A DNA stretch of 64,000 nucleotides, taken from positions 372,001 to 436,000 of the forward strand of contig NZ_CP129238.1 of assembly GCF_030413595.1 (NCBI RefSeq). Direction: 5' to 3'. The stretch is from Planococcus liqunii. GTDB taxonomy: Bacteria > Bacillota > Bacilli > Bacillales_A > Planococcaceae. The notes below the pieces were generated by a model that saw only the letters and a list, made by a program, of their open reading frames with translations, made no database searches and was not told where the DNA came from. Position 1 is the first letter of the stretch. Each line of letters starts with the position of its first letter. Shown here in pieces: positions 1 through 8,313 of this stretch. The translations under genes were made by a program, and so were the position numbers.

Positions 1-442
1 TGGGAAACCAGTCTTCAAACCGGGAGTCCGGCACTTCAATGCCCGGTGCGACTGCGGTCTTTTCAAGAATTGCCTGGCTGTCGTCTTCTACCGACAGCTC
101 TTCTTTGACGATGAAAACCAATTCAATTTCAATTAAAGGCGAGGACATCGCTTCAAGAAGAATGTTCCCGCTGTTTAGGGCGGATGTTGTTAACGCGCCG
201 TACAAAGGCGTGTCAGAATGGAAAAGTTCCTGTGTTTCGAGGCTGGTTAAACTGATTTTATAGCCGGCGAGCGCTTCATTTGCTTGGACCGCTTTTTTAT
301 TCGTTAAGGCGTGTTGAATGCGGTAAGCTTCGTTTTTGGGCAAGGAAGCAGGGATAAAATCTTTTTCAATCGGCTGATTTTCTATGTATGCCTCGTATAA
401 AATAGCGGCCATTTTTTGGCTGTCGAAGTTAATTTGGTCCAT
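1..442 (-). CDS. 2-keto-4-pentenoate hydratase/decarboxylase family protein (partial, cut by window edge)
   Basis: I translated this strand directly: an open frame runs from an ATG at 442 to the window edge, so only the first 147 residues are visible. They contain YKISLTS, LYGAL, IEIELVFIVKEEL and APGIEVPDSRFEDW, the pattern of the MhpD/XylJ/4-oxalocrotonate-decarboxylase branch of the fumarylacetoacetate-hydrolase superfamily. The Glu pairs in IEIELVF are expected metal ligands. The family hydrates or decarboxylates 2-keto enoic acids in meta-cleavage pathways. An AAAGGAG site lies just upstream (about 451-459). The exact substrate cannot be told from this part. Confidence 0.75.
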   Translation of the reverse strand, partial: MDQINFDSQKMAAILYEAYIENQPIEKDFIPASLPKNEAYRIQHALTNKKAVQANEALAGYKISLTSLETQELFHSDTPLYGALTTSALNSGNILLEAMSSPLIEIELVFIVKEELSVEDDSQAILEKTAVAPGIEVPDSRFEDWFP

Positions 443-517
443 TGTTATGAACTCCTTTCAAATATTTTAAATAATCATAACATTTTAAATGTTATTTTGA
501 AATAAGACTTTCGTGCA

Positions 518-554
518 AAAAAGCCGTTCTCCTTTTAAAGGAAAACGGCTTTTT
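518..554 (-). terminator. Intrinsic terminator after the hemolysin III-like gene
   Basis: A long inverted repeat built on AAAGCCGTT/AACGGCTTT is followed on the minus strand by a run of T. It lies 7 bases beyond the stop of the gene at 562-1209 and separates it from the hydratase gene. Confidence 0.85.
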
Positions 555-561
555 CATTTGT

Positions 562-1209
562 TTAAAGAACATAATTGAAAACAGACAGGAAATGGCACAA
601 ACTGCCGGCCAAAATGAAAAGGTGGAAGATTTCATGGAAGCCCAGGTATTTGGAAGAAAGGACATTTGGTTTCAAACCGTAAATGATGCCGCCGATTGTG
701 TAAAGAACGCCTCCTGCAATCAATAGAAGCAAGCCCCCCAACGGCAGGCTGTCCGCCAGCGGCACTACGGCGAAAATAATGATCCAGCCCATTGCAATGT
801 AAAGAGCGGTCGATAGCCAGCGCGGCGAATGGAACCACACCATTTTAAACAGAATGCCGGCAATCCCGATGGCGGCCACAAAACCGAACAACGACCAGCC
901 GAGCGGACCATCAAGTGCTATCAGGCAAAAAGGGGCATAGGAACCGGCAATCAATGCAAAAATCATCGAATGGTCCAGTTTTCTTAAAAAAGCGACCAAC
1001 CGCGGATGAGCGATAGCGGTATGATAAATGGTAGATGCGAGATACAAACAAATTAAGCTGCCGCCAAAAATGATGACCGATGCCAAGTGCAGCGGTGGAG
1101 CATCGGCGTAAGCTGCTTTGATGACCATAGCCAGAAGAGCAGCAAAAGAAAGAACAGCTCCTGCTAAATGGGAGAGCGCATTAAAAGGCTCTCTTATGTA
1201 TTGATTCAT
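562..1209 (-). CDS. Hemolysin III family (PAQR-like) membrane protein
   Basis: A 215-residue, seven-helix membrane protein of the hemolysin III/TrhA/YqfA family. Family marks are REPFNALSHLAGA near the N terminus, STIYHTA with its conserved His, LDHSMIFALIAGSYAPF in the middle and FHEIFHLFILAGSLCHF at the C terminus. The conserved His residues suggest a metal-dependent hydrolase-like site as in PAQR receptors, and the family has been linked to membrane-lipid homeostasis. I chose the ATG at 1209 over the GTG at 1221 because the GTG overlaps the AAAGGTG ribosome site, which is well spaced from the ATG. Single gene with its own terminator. Despite the name, a haemolytic role should not be assumed. 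Confidence 0.9.
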   Translation of the reverse strand: MNQYIREPFNALSHLAGAVLSFAALLAMVIKAAYADAPPLHLASVIIFGGSLICLYLASTIYHTAIAHPRLVAFLRKLDHSMIFALIAGSYAPFCLIALDGPLGWSLFGFVAAIGIAGILFKMVWFHSPRWLSTALYIAMGWIIIFAVVPLADSLPLGGLLLLIAGGVLYTIGGIIYGLKPNVLSSKYLGFHEIFHLFILAGSLCHFLSVFNYVL

Positions 1210-1348
1210 ACTTATACGCACCTTTCGACATGTAGTTATTGAAACTACTTAGAATAATACTCTTATTAATTTTATTGGTCAAGCTTGGAGGTTTTAAAAT
1301 AGTAAGGTAAAATTAACAGCATCAAATAATGTATTGAAGGTGAACGAA

Positions 1349-1924
1349 ATGGAAAACATGGACGGCCTTATTGAGAATTTGGGGGTAAAGAGCGGCGTTT
1401 TGCTGGAAGATATTCCGAAAATCGATTTGTATATCGATCAAGTGATCCAATTGTTCGAAACGAGCTTTGCCGATGCCAAAAGAAATGAAGAAGAAAAAAT
1501 CCTGACAAAGACGATGATCAACAATTATGCCAAAGGAAAGCTCTTTTATCCGGTACACAATAAAAAATACACGCGCAACCACATCATGCTGATCAGCCTG
1601 ATTTATCAGATGAAAAGTGCTTTATCCATCAATGATGTCAAACAAGTGCTTGATGGCCTTAACGAGAGAGCCTTGCAGCAAGGGTTGAATTTGGAAAGTT
1701 TCTATGAAAGCTATCTGGAACTTCAGCAAGGAAACATCGGCAGCTTTGCCGCAGGTTTGAATGAACAAGCGGGCCGAGTGTCGCAGCAGGCCGCTGGAAT
1801 GGAAGATGCAGAAGAGCTGGAGCGGGTGTTGCTTATTGCTTCACTGGTGCATACCAGCAACCTTTATAGAAGAGCTGCGGAAAAACTGGTGGATGACATG
1901 AAAGAGCGGGGGAGAGAGAAATGA
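1349..1924 (+). CDS. DUF1836 domain protein
   Basis: A soluble protein of 191 residues. The stretch KTMINNYAKGKLFYPVHNK followed by YTRNHIMLISLIYQMKSAL is typical of the DUF1836 family of Bacillota (B. subtilis YkrK-like), which is predicted to hold a winged-helix or MerR-like fold; its function is unknown to me. The start is placed at ATG 1349 because AAGGTG sits 6 bases upstream; a TTG at 1334 would lie before that site. It overlaps the next gene by ATGA, so the two are probably translationally coupled. Confidence 0.8.
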   Translation: MENMDGLIENLGVKSGVLLEDIPKIDLYIDQVIQLFETSFADAKRNEEEKILTKTMINNYAKGKLFYPVHNKKYTRNHIMLISLIYQMKSALSINDVKQVLDGLNERALQQGLNLESFYESYLELQQGNIGSFAAGLNEQAGRVSQQAAGMEDAEELERVLLIASLVHTSNLYRRAAEKLVDDMKERGREK

Positions 1925-2367
1925 TGAAAGTGCTGATTGATGCAGACGGCTGTCCCGTAGTCGATTTGACGATTTCCGTTGCCAAGCAATTTCAGCTTCC
2001 GGTCCTGCTTCTATGCGATACAGCCCATAATATGCAGCGGCCTGGCGCCGAAACCATCATCGTTTCAAAAGGAGCGGACGCAGTCGATTTTGTACTGGTC
2101 AACCGGGTCGAGAAAGGGGACGTGGTCGTTACGCAGGATTATGGGTTAGCAGCGATGGTGCTTGCAAAACGGGGATATCCCATAGACCAGAATGGCCGTG
2201 TTTATTCGGAGCAGAATATCGATCAGCTGCTGTACAGCCGCCATATCGCCAAAAAGGTGCGCGATGGAGGCGGCCGCATGAAGGGGCCGAAAAAACGCAA
2301 GCCCGAAGACAACGAAAAGTTTCAAGAAAGCTTGCTTGGGCTGCTCGAGGAAATAACTACTGCCTAA
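1921..2367 (+). CDS. YaiI/YqxD family protein (UPF0178, DUF188)
   Basis: A 148-residue cytosolic protein with the family signature VLIDADGCPVVD at the N terminus and DVVVTQDYGLAAMVLAKRG in the middle. The acidic residues in these two motifs resemble the active site of PIN/NYN-type nucleases, so an RNA-directed activity is plausible but unproven for the family. Full length. Its ATG overlaps the stop of the DUF1836 gene, and a strong palindromic terminator follows 7 bases after the stop. Confidence 0.9.
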   Translation: MMKVLIDADGCPVVDLTISVAKQFQLPVLLLCDTAHNMQRPGAETIIVSKGADAVDFVLVNRVEKGDVVVTQDYGLAAMVLAKRGYPIDQNGRVYSEQNIDQLLYSRHIAKKVRDGGGRMKGPKKRKPEDNEKFQESLLGLLEEITTA

Positions 2368-2373
2368 CACAGG

Positions 2374-2412
2374 AAAAAGCGGAATCGGCAAGCTTGCCGA
2401 TTCCGCTTTTTT
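2374..2412. terminator. Bidirectional intrinsic terminator
   Basis: A perfect palindrome with 19-base arms centred at 2392/2393 (AAAAAGCGGAATCGGCAAG and its complement), with A-runs on one side and T-runs on the other. It lies between converging genes and can serve both. Confidence 0.95.
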
Positions 2413-2422
2413 CAATTGTCCG

Positions 2423-3526
2423 CTAAATGGTCCAGCGGTTGTTGACCAATGCAACCAAAATCCATTTGCCGCTGCTGTTTTTCTCAAAGACCATATTGAG
2501 ATTCTGCCAGTCCATGCCTTCGTATTGATCGGTTCCAGGGTAATAGAACTCCACAATCATGGCATTCGGGAAGCGTTCTTTGATTTGCTCGTGTGTCATT
2601 GGCTGTTCGGTGCGGCCGTATCGTTCTTTTTCATTGTAAGTGGCATTCATTAAATACTGATTGTAGTACTGGGCAGGAGTCAGTTTGATCGGGAAGCCGC
2701 TGCCGTCCTGATAGCCCCATTGATAAACTTTGCTGTTCTGCATAAAGCCAGGCAGCTGGGCTTTTGTAAAGGTGACGCCTCCGTTGTCCAGGCAACCGCC
2801 GCTGTATGGGCAGAACGTCAAGCCTTTCTGTGCACTTACATACGAAGAAACAGCTGCAAAATCTTTCGCTTTCAAGTCAGCCAGGATGTCATTGGCCGTT
2901 TCCAGCAAGGCTTGCTTGTCAGGAATGAAAGACGGTTCGATGGCCCGTGCCAAGAATACGGCAAAATGGACGCGGGTGACATTGTTGTCCGGACGAAATG
3001 TGTTATCCGTATAGCCTAGCGCCACTCCTTGATAAGCCAGCCGTGAGATGGCTTCATATGCAAAGTGGTTTGGTCCTACATCGGAAAATTTGGCGTTTGG
3101 CGCATTCGGGAAATCAAAAGCGCGGTCGAGCATGACCGCTGTTTGGGCACGGGTCACTTTCCAGTTCGGGCGGAAATAGTTTCCGGGGAATCCATTAACG
3201 ATTCCCGCTTCCGCACCGGAAGCAATATAACCCGAAGCGAAGTGGCTGGCGCTTACATCTTTGAATGGAGTCGCTCGTTTGGTTCCATCGAGCTCAAGCG
3301 CCCGTCCGATCATTGTTATGGCTTCCGCACGGGTAACAGGGGCATTTGGGCGGAATGTGCCGTCCGAATAGCCGGAAACAATTCCTTGTTCATGTAAATA
3401 GATTACTTCAAAAGCAAAAGGGTCATTGGCAAAAAAATCATCAAATGTGACAACGGCCTTGGCAGGAGCAGAAAACGCACTGAATAGAAGGAAGAACGCC
3501 GCTGCTAGAAACAGAATTTTTCTCAT
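2423..3526 (-). CDS. S-layer homology (SLH) domain surface protein
   Basis: A 367-residue exported protein. Residues 1-24 are a Sec signal peptide (MRKILFLAAAFFLLFSAFSAPAKA). Three SLH repeats follow at about 28-85, 90-145 and 150-205, each with the GYSDGTFRPN/GYTDNTFRPD-like core and the TRAE/TRAQ/TRVH helix motif. SLH triplets anchor proteins non-covalently to pyruvylated secondary wall polymer. The C-terminal 150 residues, with two Cys close together (CPYSGGC) and many Tyr, match no family I recognise. Monocistronic; it shares the palindromic terminator at 2374-2412. Confidence 0.9.
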   Translation of the reverse strand: MRKILFLAAAFFLLFSAFSAPAKAVVTFDDFFANDPFAFEVIYLHEQGIVSGYSDGTFRPNAPVTRAEAITMIGRALELDGTKRATPFKDVSASHFASGYIASGAEAGIVNGFPGNYFRPNWKVTRAQTAVMLDRAFDFPNAPNAKFSDVGPNHFAYEAISRLAYQGVALGYTDNTFRPDNNVTRVHFAVFLARAIEPSFIPDKQALLETANDILADLKAKDFAAVSSYVSAQKGLTFCPYSGGCLDNGGVTFTKAQLPGFMQNSKVYQWGYQDGSGFPIKLTPAQYYNQYLMNATYNEKERYGRTEQPMTHEQIKERFPNAMIVEFYYPGTDQYEGMDWQNLNMVFEKNSSGKWILVALVNNRWTI

Positions 3527-3696
3527 GATTCCACCTCCCTAATTAAGTCGATTTTACCACGAAATAATGAAATAATAAACATAAAGACTGTATTTTCTGA
3601 CAATTATAATTTAAACTTACTATGCTGCTAGATGAATAATTTTGGAGAGCAGGGGAATACTAGATTAAAGACTTAATGAGCTGAAAGGAGACTAGT

Positions 3697-4416
3697 ATGG
3701 ATAAAATTCTGATCGTCGTAACCAACTATTCAGCCCTTGGAGAAAGAGGGAAGAAAACCGGTCTTTGGTTGAGGGAGCTGACGGATTTTTATCACGAAGT
3801 CAGAGACCTTTTTGACGTTGACATCATTAGTACATCTCCGAAACGGGTGCCTTTGGATCCGCGAAGCTTGCTCGAGGTGCTGACCAACAAAAAGACACGG
3901 GCTTATTATATGAATGACGAACTGATGGACCGCCTCAAAAATCCCCTAACTCCGGAAGAAGTCGACGGCCATGAGTATGCAGCCATTTATTTTACGGGCG
4001 GACACGGCACTATGTACGATTTCCCAGGAAACATTCACTTGCAGGAGCTGACCAAGACGATTTATGAAAAAGGTGGAATCGTTTCAGCTGTTTGCCACGG
4101 TCCGTGCGGATTATTGAACGTACGGCTGTCTGATGGCCGATACTTGTTGTCGGGCCATGTTGTCACCGGTTTTTCGAATCAGGAAGAAAAGCTGATGGGC
4201 ATGTTCAAAGACATTCCTTATTCGCTGGAAGAAAGTATGAGGGAAAGAGGGACTTTATTCAAACAGGCGGCATTGCCCTTCACTTCTTGTGTGATTTTAT
4301 CAGGGCGTTTGATCACGGGCCAGAATCCGGCTTCGGCGAGAGGCGTCGCCTTAAAAGTCATTGAGCAATGCCGGGAACTGGAAAACCGTGAGTATGAGTA
4401 TCAGATGGAAGCTTAA
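3697..4416 (+). CDS. DJ-1/PfpI family (Hsp31-like) protein
   Basis: A 239-residue cytosolic protein of the DJ-1/PfpI class I glutamine-amidotransferase-like superfamily. The nucleophile elbow AVCHGPCGLL places the reactive Cys at residue 133 with His134 beside it; YFTGGHGTMYDFP carries the usual Gly-rich turn. Length and layout fit the Hsp31/YDR533C branch rather than short PfpI proteases. Members act as glyoxalase III, deglycase-like enzymes or chaperones in carbonyl stress. AAAGGAG lies 5 bases before the ATG. Enzymatic activity is inferred. Confidence 0.88.
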   Translation: MDKILIVVTNYSALGERGKKTGLWLRELTDFYHEVRDLFDVDIISTSPKRVPLDPRSLLEVLTNKKTRAYYMNDELMDRLKNPLTPEEVDGHEYAAIYFTGGHGTMYDFPGNIHLQELTKTIYEKGGIVSAVCHGPCGLLNVRLSDGRYLLSGHVVTGFSNQEEKLMGMFKDIPYSLEESMRERGTLFKQAALPFTSCVILSGRLITGQNPASARGVALKVIEQCRELENREYEYQMEA

Positions 4417-4444
4417 GCCGGTTTTCCTTTGAGATAGCTGCTAC

Positions 4445-4470
4445 GTTTAAATTAAAGGCCGAAAGGGTAA
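4445..4470 (+). promoter_or_regulatory. Sigma-B-type promoter
   Basis: GTTTAA at 4445-4450, a 14-base spacer and GGGTAA at 4465-4470 match the Bacillus sigma-B consensus (GTTTAA-N12-15-GGGTAT) at 11 of 12 positions. It lies 43 bases before the start of a general-stress-protein gene, as expected. Confidence 0.8.
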
Positions 4471-4512
4471 TTTCTACTAAATTTATAGTTAGTTCAAAAA
4501 GGAGTTTTGACA

Positions 4513-4995
4513 ATGGCCCAAAGATCGGTAACAGGTTATTACGACAGTGAACAAGAAGCGATCGAAGCAATCGAAGAGCTGAAACTGCAAGGCTACCGGC
4601 AGGAAGACATCTCCGTTATCAGCAAAAACAAAGGCGAAACCGAAACGGTCACGGAAGAAACAGGAACCCATGCAAGCGAAGGCGCCGCAGCCGGATTGGT
4701 GACCGGCGGCGCATTAGGCGGATTGGGCGGTGTGCTTGTTGGGCTCGGCGCGCTGGCGATACCGGGAATCGGACCGATTGTTGCCGCAGGACCAATCGCT
4801 GCTGGACTTACAGGAGCAGCGGCAGGAGCCGGGCTTGGTGGCCTTGCAGGTGCTTTGATCGGGATGGGCATTCCAGAAGAAGAAGCAAAAGCATACGAAA
4901 CCCATTTTAACAAAGGGAAGATTCTGGTGCTGTTGGAAGACGGCAATGAACGGGACAAAGATTCGCCGGGACGGGCGAACAGAAGCGTTTTATAG
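4513..4995 (+). CDS. General stress protein 17M-like (YflT domain) protein
   Basis: A protein of 160 residues. The N-terminal 50 (TGYYDSEQEAIEAIEELK, then EDISVIS) form the YflT/GSP-17M domain. The middle, residues about 55-130, is a very Gly/Ala-rich hydrophobic stretch with repeated GG and PG turns, typical of this stress-protein family and of glycine-zipper proteins. The C terminus is hydrophilic. ATG 4513 is chosen because AAAAAGGAG lies 8 bases upstream. A near-consensus sigma-B promoter precedes it, supporting general-stress induction. Molecular role unknown. Confidence 0.88.
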   Translation: MAQRSVTGYYDSEQEAIEAIEELKLQGYRQEDISVISKNKGETETVTEETGTHASEGAAAGLVTGGALGGLGGVLVGLGALAIPGIGPIVAAGPIAAGLTGAAAGAGLGGLAGALIGMGIPEEEAKAYETHFNKGKILVLLEDGNERDKDSPGRANRSVL

Positions 4996-5007
4996 ATGCA
5001 ATACATG

Positions 5008-5034
5008 AACCATCCTCGAAAAGGATGGTTTTTT
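5008..5034 (+). terminator. Intrinsic terminator
   Basis: AACCATCCT, a CGAA loop, then AGGATGGTTTTTT, 13 bases after the stress-protein stop. Confidence 0.9.
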
Positions 5035-5062
5035 GAGAGAAAATTAAAAAGGGGGAAAAGGG

Positions 5063-6133
5063 ATGTCATTTATCCGGAAAGTGGTAACCGAACATGCACC
5101 CTATCATGTGGATCAAAAAGAAATAGTTGGAGTGGTCAGGAATTTGTTCGGAGGGCATTACGAAGATATCGAAAGATTGCTCCGGGTATTTGGCAATGGC
5201 CAGATTGAAGGCCGTTATTTTGCAGCCCCGCTGGAGTGGTTTGAACGGGAACGCGGCCTGGAAGAGAAAAATCAGCTGTATATTGAAGAAGCTGTACGCA
5301 TGGGCAGCAATGCGGTCAAGCGCTGTCTGGAAGAAGCAGAGGTAGAAAAAGAAGAAATCGATGCATTTGTTTTTGTCTCGAGTTCGGGCATGGCCACGCC
5401 GACGATTGATGCCCGCATCATGAATGAATTGCGTCTGCCTGTACATATTAAGCGCTTGCCGCTATGGGGGCTGGGGTGTGCAGGAGGGGCAGCGGGAATC
5501 AGCCGGGCACACGATTATTGCCTGGCTTATCCAGATGCCAAAGTGATTGTCTTATGCCTTGAACTATGCAGCCTGACTTTCCAGCGATCTGATACGTCAA
5601 AAAGCAATTTGATCGGAACTTCCTTGTTCGCCGACGGGGCAGCGTGTGCTTTAGTGACTGGGCGGAATGACCAGGCAAAAGGATCGGGCTTCTTCATCCG
5701 CGAGACCCAGTCGACATTGATGCAGGATTCAGAAGATGTCATGGGGTGGGATGTGAAAGATGAAGGCCTGCATGTGGTGTTTTCCCGTGATATCCCGAAA
5801 ATCATTGAAAGTTGGCTCAAACCGAACGTCGATTTGTTTTTGGATAAAATCGGGAAAACTTCTGCGGATATTAAGCATTTCGTGGCTCATCCTGGCGGCA
5901 AAAAAGTATTGGCGGCCTACGAGAAATCCCTCGGCCTCCCCAAGGAGAAAACAGATACGTCAAGAGGCGTCCTCGCACAGTACGGAAATATGTCTTCGCC
6001 GACCGTCCTGTTCGTCCTGAAAGAATTTATGGAGAATAAACCGAAGAGCGGTGAAGAAGGGCTGCTGACGGCGCTTGGGCCGGGCTTTAGCTCCGAAATG
6101 CTTTGGCTTGAATGGGGGGAAGCCGGCGCATGA
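5063..6133 (+). CDS. Type III polyketide synthase (chalcone/stilbene synthase family)
   Basis: A 356-residue homodimeric-type ketosynthase. The Cys-His-Asn triad is visible as Cys139 in WGLGCAGGAAGI, His276 in FVAHPGGKK and Asn309 in YGNMSSPT. Bacillus relatives (BpsA/BcsA) condense long-chain acyl-CoA with malonyl-CoA to give triketide pyrones or alkylresorcinols. The stop overlaps the start of an ICMT-type methyltransferase gene, the same pair as bpsA-bpsB, where the second protein methylates the pyrone. RBS GGGGGAAAAGGG. Product chemistry is inferred from the family and the neighbour. Confidence 0.92.
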   Translation: MSFIRKVVTEHAPYHVDQKEIVGVVRNLFGGHYEDIERLLRVFGNGQIEGRYFAAPLEWFERERGLEEKNQLYIEEAVRMGSNAVKRCLEEAEVEKEEIDAFVFVSSSGMATPTIDARIMNELRLPVHIKRLPLWGLGCAGGAAGISRAHDYCLAYPDAKVIVLCLELCSLTFQRSDTSKSNLIGTSLFADGAACALVTGRNDQAKGSGFFIRETQSTLMQDSEDVMGWDVKDEGLHVVFSRDIPKIIESWLKPNVDLFLDKIGKTSADIKHFVAHPGGKKVLAAYEKSLGLPKEKTDTSRGVLAQYGNMSSPTVLFVLKEFMENKPKSGEEGLLTALGPGFSSEMLWLEWGEAGA

Positions 6134-6642
6134 CATTCTTTTATCTGCTGGTCGGTATTGTCATCATTCAACGGCTGCTTGAAGTCTTGTATGCCAAGTC
6201 CAATGAACGGCGAATGAAAAGCCAGGGAGCGGTTGAAGCCGGGGCAGAACATTACAAATGGATTGTTCTGCTGCATATACTGTTTTTTGTTTCACTCCTA
6301 GCTGAAGTGTTATTCCATCAGCAAGGGCTTGGGCCGGCATGGCCGGTCTTCTTAATCATCTTCTTTGTCGCCCAAGTTCTCCGGGTGTGGGCACTGGCAT
6401 CACTCGGCCCTTACTGGAACACCAAAATCATTGTGCTGCCGGGCGCCACAAAAGTGAAAAAAGGGCCGTACCGCTGGCTGCCGCATCCGAATTACATCGT
6501 GGTGGCGCTGGAAATTGCTGCGCTCCCGCTCTTGTTTGGTGCGTGGCGCACAGCCCTGATCTTTACGGTTGCGAATGCTTTGCTTCTGCTGCTGGTGCGG
6601 ATTCCTGCTGAAGAAAATGCGTTGCGGGAATTGAAGGAATAG
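6130..6642 (+). CDS. Isoprenylcysteine carboxyl methyltransferase-like protein (BpsB type)
   Basis: A 170-residue membrane protein with about five hydrophobic helices. The ICMT signature is present: LGPYWNTKIIVLPG, then KKGPYRWLPHPNYIVVALE and, near the end, RIPAEENAL. It uses SAM at the membrane face. The start at ATG 6130 overlaps the polyketide synthase stop (ATGA) with GGGGGA just upstream, so the two are coupled. In characterised bpsA-bpsB pairs this enzyme methylates the alkylpyrone made by the synthase; the same role is inferred here. Confidence 0.88.
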   Translation: MTFFYLLVGIVIIQRLLEVLYAKSNERRMKSQGAVEAGAEHYKWIVLLHILFFVSLLAEVLFHQQGLGPAWPVFLIIFFVAQVLRVWALASLGPYWNTKIIVLPGATKVKKGPYRWLPHPNYIVVALEIAALPLLFGAWRTALIFTVANALLLLLVRIPAEENALRELKE

Positions 6643-6671
6643 GGCAAGGCAAAAAATCTTTAAACTTTGTA

Positions 6672-6695
6672 GTTAAAAAGGTGTTAATAGGGTAT
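6672..6695 (+). promoter_or_regulatory. Possible sigma-B-type promoter
   Basis: GTTAAA at 6672-6677, a 12-base spacer and GGGTAT at 6690-6695. The -10 is perfect; the -35 deviates from GTTTAA by one base. It lies 48 bases before the small protein gene at 6743. Confidence 0.55.
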
Positions 6696-6742
6696 ACAAA
6701 ACAATAGACGTATCTATCATGTTTCTATTTGGAGGGATTTTG

Positions 6743-7024
6743 ATGAAAAAATCGACAATGAATACCGTTATAGGAAGTGCACTGGCGGCGGCTGCCGGAG
6801 TTTTTGTGTACCGCGCGTACCAGGAAAAGGGTTCAGTGGAAGTTGCTAAAGATGTAGACATGCGGAACAGCCTGGAAGTGGATCAGCGCGAAAGCGTGGA
6901 AGCGGATGTAGATCCGGCGGAAAAAGGGCTGACTCAATTGGATTCAGCATACCGCGACGAATGGCAGGCCAATGCCTTCCCGCAAACTCATAGAGAAATG
7001 AAAGAACTAGAAGAAGACAAATAA
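6743..7024 (+). CDS. Small protein with N-terminal membrane segment, unknown function
   Basis: A protein of 93 residues; I do not recognise a family. Residues about 6-24 (MNTVIGSALAAAAGVFVYRA) form one hydrophobic helix, and the rest is hydrophilic and acidic, ending ELEEDK. This resembles small YtxH-like stress proteins that sit at the membrane with a cytoplasmic tail. ATG 6743 is chosen because GGAGG ends 8 bases before it; the upstream ATG at 6719 has no site. A sigma-B-like promoter precedes and a hairpin follows. Confidence 0.7.
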   Translation: MKKSTMNTVIGSALAAAAGVFVYRAYQEKGSVEVAKDVDMRNSLEVDQRESVEADVDPAEKGLTQLDSAYRDEWQANAFPQTHREMKELEEDK

Positions 7025-7034
7025 AACACCTGAG

Positions 7035-7074
7035 AAGAGCGGAAGCTGGAACAATATGGCTTCCGCTCTTTTTA
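7035..7074 (+). terminator. Intrinsic terminator
   Basis: AAGAGCGGAAGC and GCTTCCGCTCTTTTTA pair across a 12-base loop, just after the stop at 7024. Confidence 0.9.
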
Positions 7075-7109
7075 TTGTGTTTTTTAGTTTTGAAGAGAGG
7101 AATAGAAAT

Positions 7110-8198
7110 ATGTGGATTAAGAAACCGTTTTTTGAGTATGCTACTGCCGTACTCCTGATTGCTATTATTCTCTTTTTTATCGGCAAAATCGATTATGCTT
7201 TTTGGCCTTTTAAAATTATTATTGCCACTGTTTTTGCTCCGATATTGATTGCTGGGCTTCTATATTATTTGATTCGCCCTTTTCTCCAGATCTTGCTGCG
7301 CTATATGCCGAAAGTCGGAGGCATCGCCGTCGTCTTTTTCGTTTTCTTTGTAGGGCTGACTGCGGTTCTATATTATTTCGGACCCACAATCAAAGAACAG
7401 GTGGCAAGCCTGGCGGAACTAGCGCCTCAAACAGTCGAGCAAGTCACAGCTGAGTCCGAAGAGAAAGTGGATGGCTTTGAATTTGCCGGAGTAAGCGGAT
7501 ATGAAATAAAAAACCGGGTGCTTACATACATGGAGAATGCATCCAAAACCTTGATGGATAATGTCATGACAATTTTAGGGACTTTAATGAACGTCGCTGT
7601 CGTTCTGATTGTCGTGCCATTCATCTTGTTCTTTTTGTTAAAAGATGATCATAAGTTAATTCCTTATTTGATGAAATACGTGTCCGAAGAACACAAGCCG
7701 GAAGGCCGAAAACTATTGGCAGATGTGGACGAAACTTTATCGAATTACATCGTGAGCCAGGCAATTGTTGCGGTTGTGGTCGGTTTCTTCATGTTCATTG
7801 GCTATGTCATTATCGGCTTGGATTATGCCTTATCGTTGGCTGTCTTCGCCATGTTCCTGATTATCGTTCCGTTTTTGGGGCCGCTTATCGGCGTCATTCC
7901 GGCTCTTTTTGTTGCTTTGATGAGTGGGGAACCCTTTATGGCCATTAAAGTATTGATCGTTTTGCTGATTGTGCAGCAGCTTGAAGGCAATTTGGTGACT
8001 CCAAACATTATGGGAAGTCGTTTGAATATTCATCCCTTGACCATTATTTTCCTGCTGTTGATTGCAGCAGCTCTTTATGGGTTTGTCGGCATCTTGATTG
8101 CCATTCCGCTTTATGCTGTACTAAAAACGATTATCCATAATTTCCGTCTGTTTATTCGACTGCGCAAGAAAAGAGAAGTGGCAAGTAAAGGGCATTAA
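7110..8198 (+). CDS. AI-2E family transporter (PerM/YueF-like), copy 1
   Basis: A protein of 362 residues with about eight membrane helices: two near the N terminus, one near 70, then a periplasmic-type loop to about 170, and a C-terminal helix bundle. Conserved family marks include LLKDDHKLIPYL, FLGPLIGVIPALF, QQLEGNLVTPNIMGS and HPLTIIFLLL. The family exports AI-2 or ions by an unclear mechanism. ATG 7110 is chosen because AGAGAGGAA precedes it; the open frame back to 7056 runs through the upstream terminator. A paralog lies at 32949-34028. Monocistronic as seen. Confidence 0.9.
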   Translation: MWIKKPFFEYATAVLLIAIILFFIGKIDYAFWPFKIIIATVFAPILIAGLLYYLIRPFLQILLRYMPKVGGIAVVFFVFFVGLTAVLYYFGPTIKEQVASLAELAPQTVEQVTAESEEKVDGFEFAGVSGYEIKNRVLTYMENASKTLMDNVMTILGTLMNVAVVLIVVPFILFFLLKDDHKLIPYLMKYVSEEHKPEGRKLLADVDETLSNYIVSQAIVAVVVGFFMFIGYVIIGLDYALSLAVFAMFLIIVPFLGPLIGVIPALFVALMSGEPFMAIKVLIVLLIVQQLEGNLVTPNIMGSRLNIHPLTIIFLLLIAAALYGFVGILIAIPLYAVLKTIIHNFRLFIRLRKKREVASKGH

Positions 8199-8239
8199 GA
8201 CTCACTGAAGTGAAGATTCACTGAGTTTATTTTCTTAAG

Positions 8240-8281
8240 AAGGTTCTGAATCTTGAAAGTTTATGCTATATTAATTAATAG
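8240..8281 (+). promoter_or_regulatory. Candidate sigma-A promoter overlapped by a weak CodY-like box
   Basis: TTGAAA at 8253-8258, 17 bases, TAATAG at 8276-8281. AAGGTTCTGAATCTT at 8240-8254 matches 11 of 15 positions of the CodY consensus AATTTTCWGAAAATT. The promoter is plausible; the CodY call is weak on its own and gains weight from the better box before the paralogous gene. Confidence 0.4.
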
Positions 8282-8313
8282 TATTTTATGAAAAGGAAAA
8301 AGGGGGCACCAAA

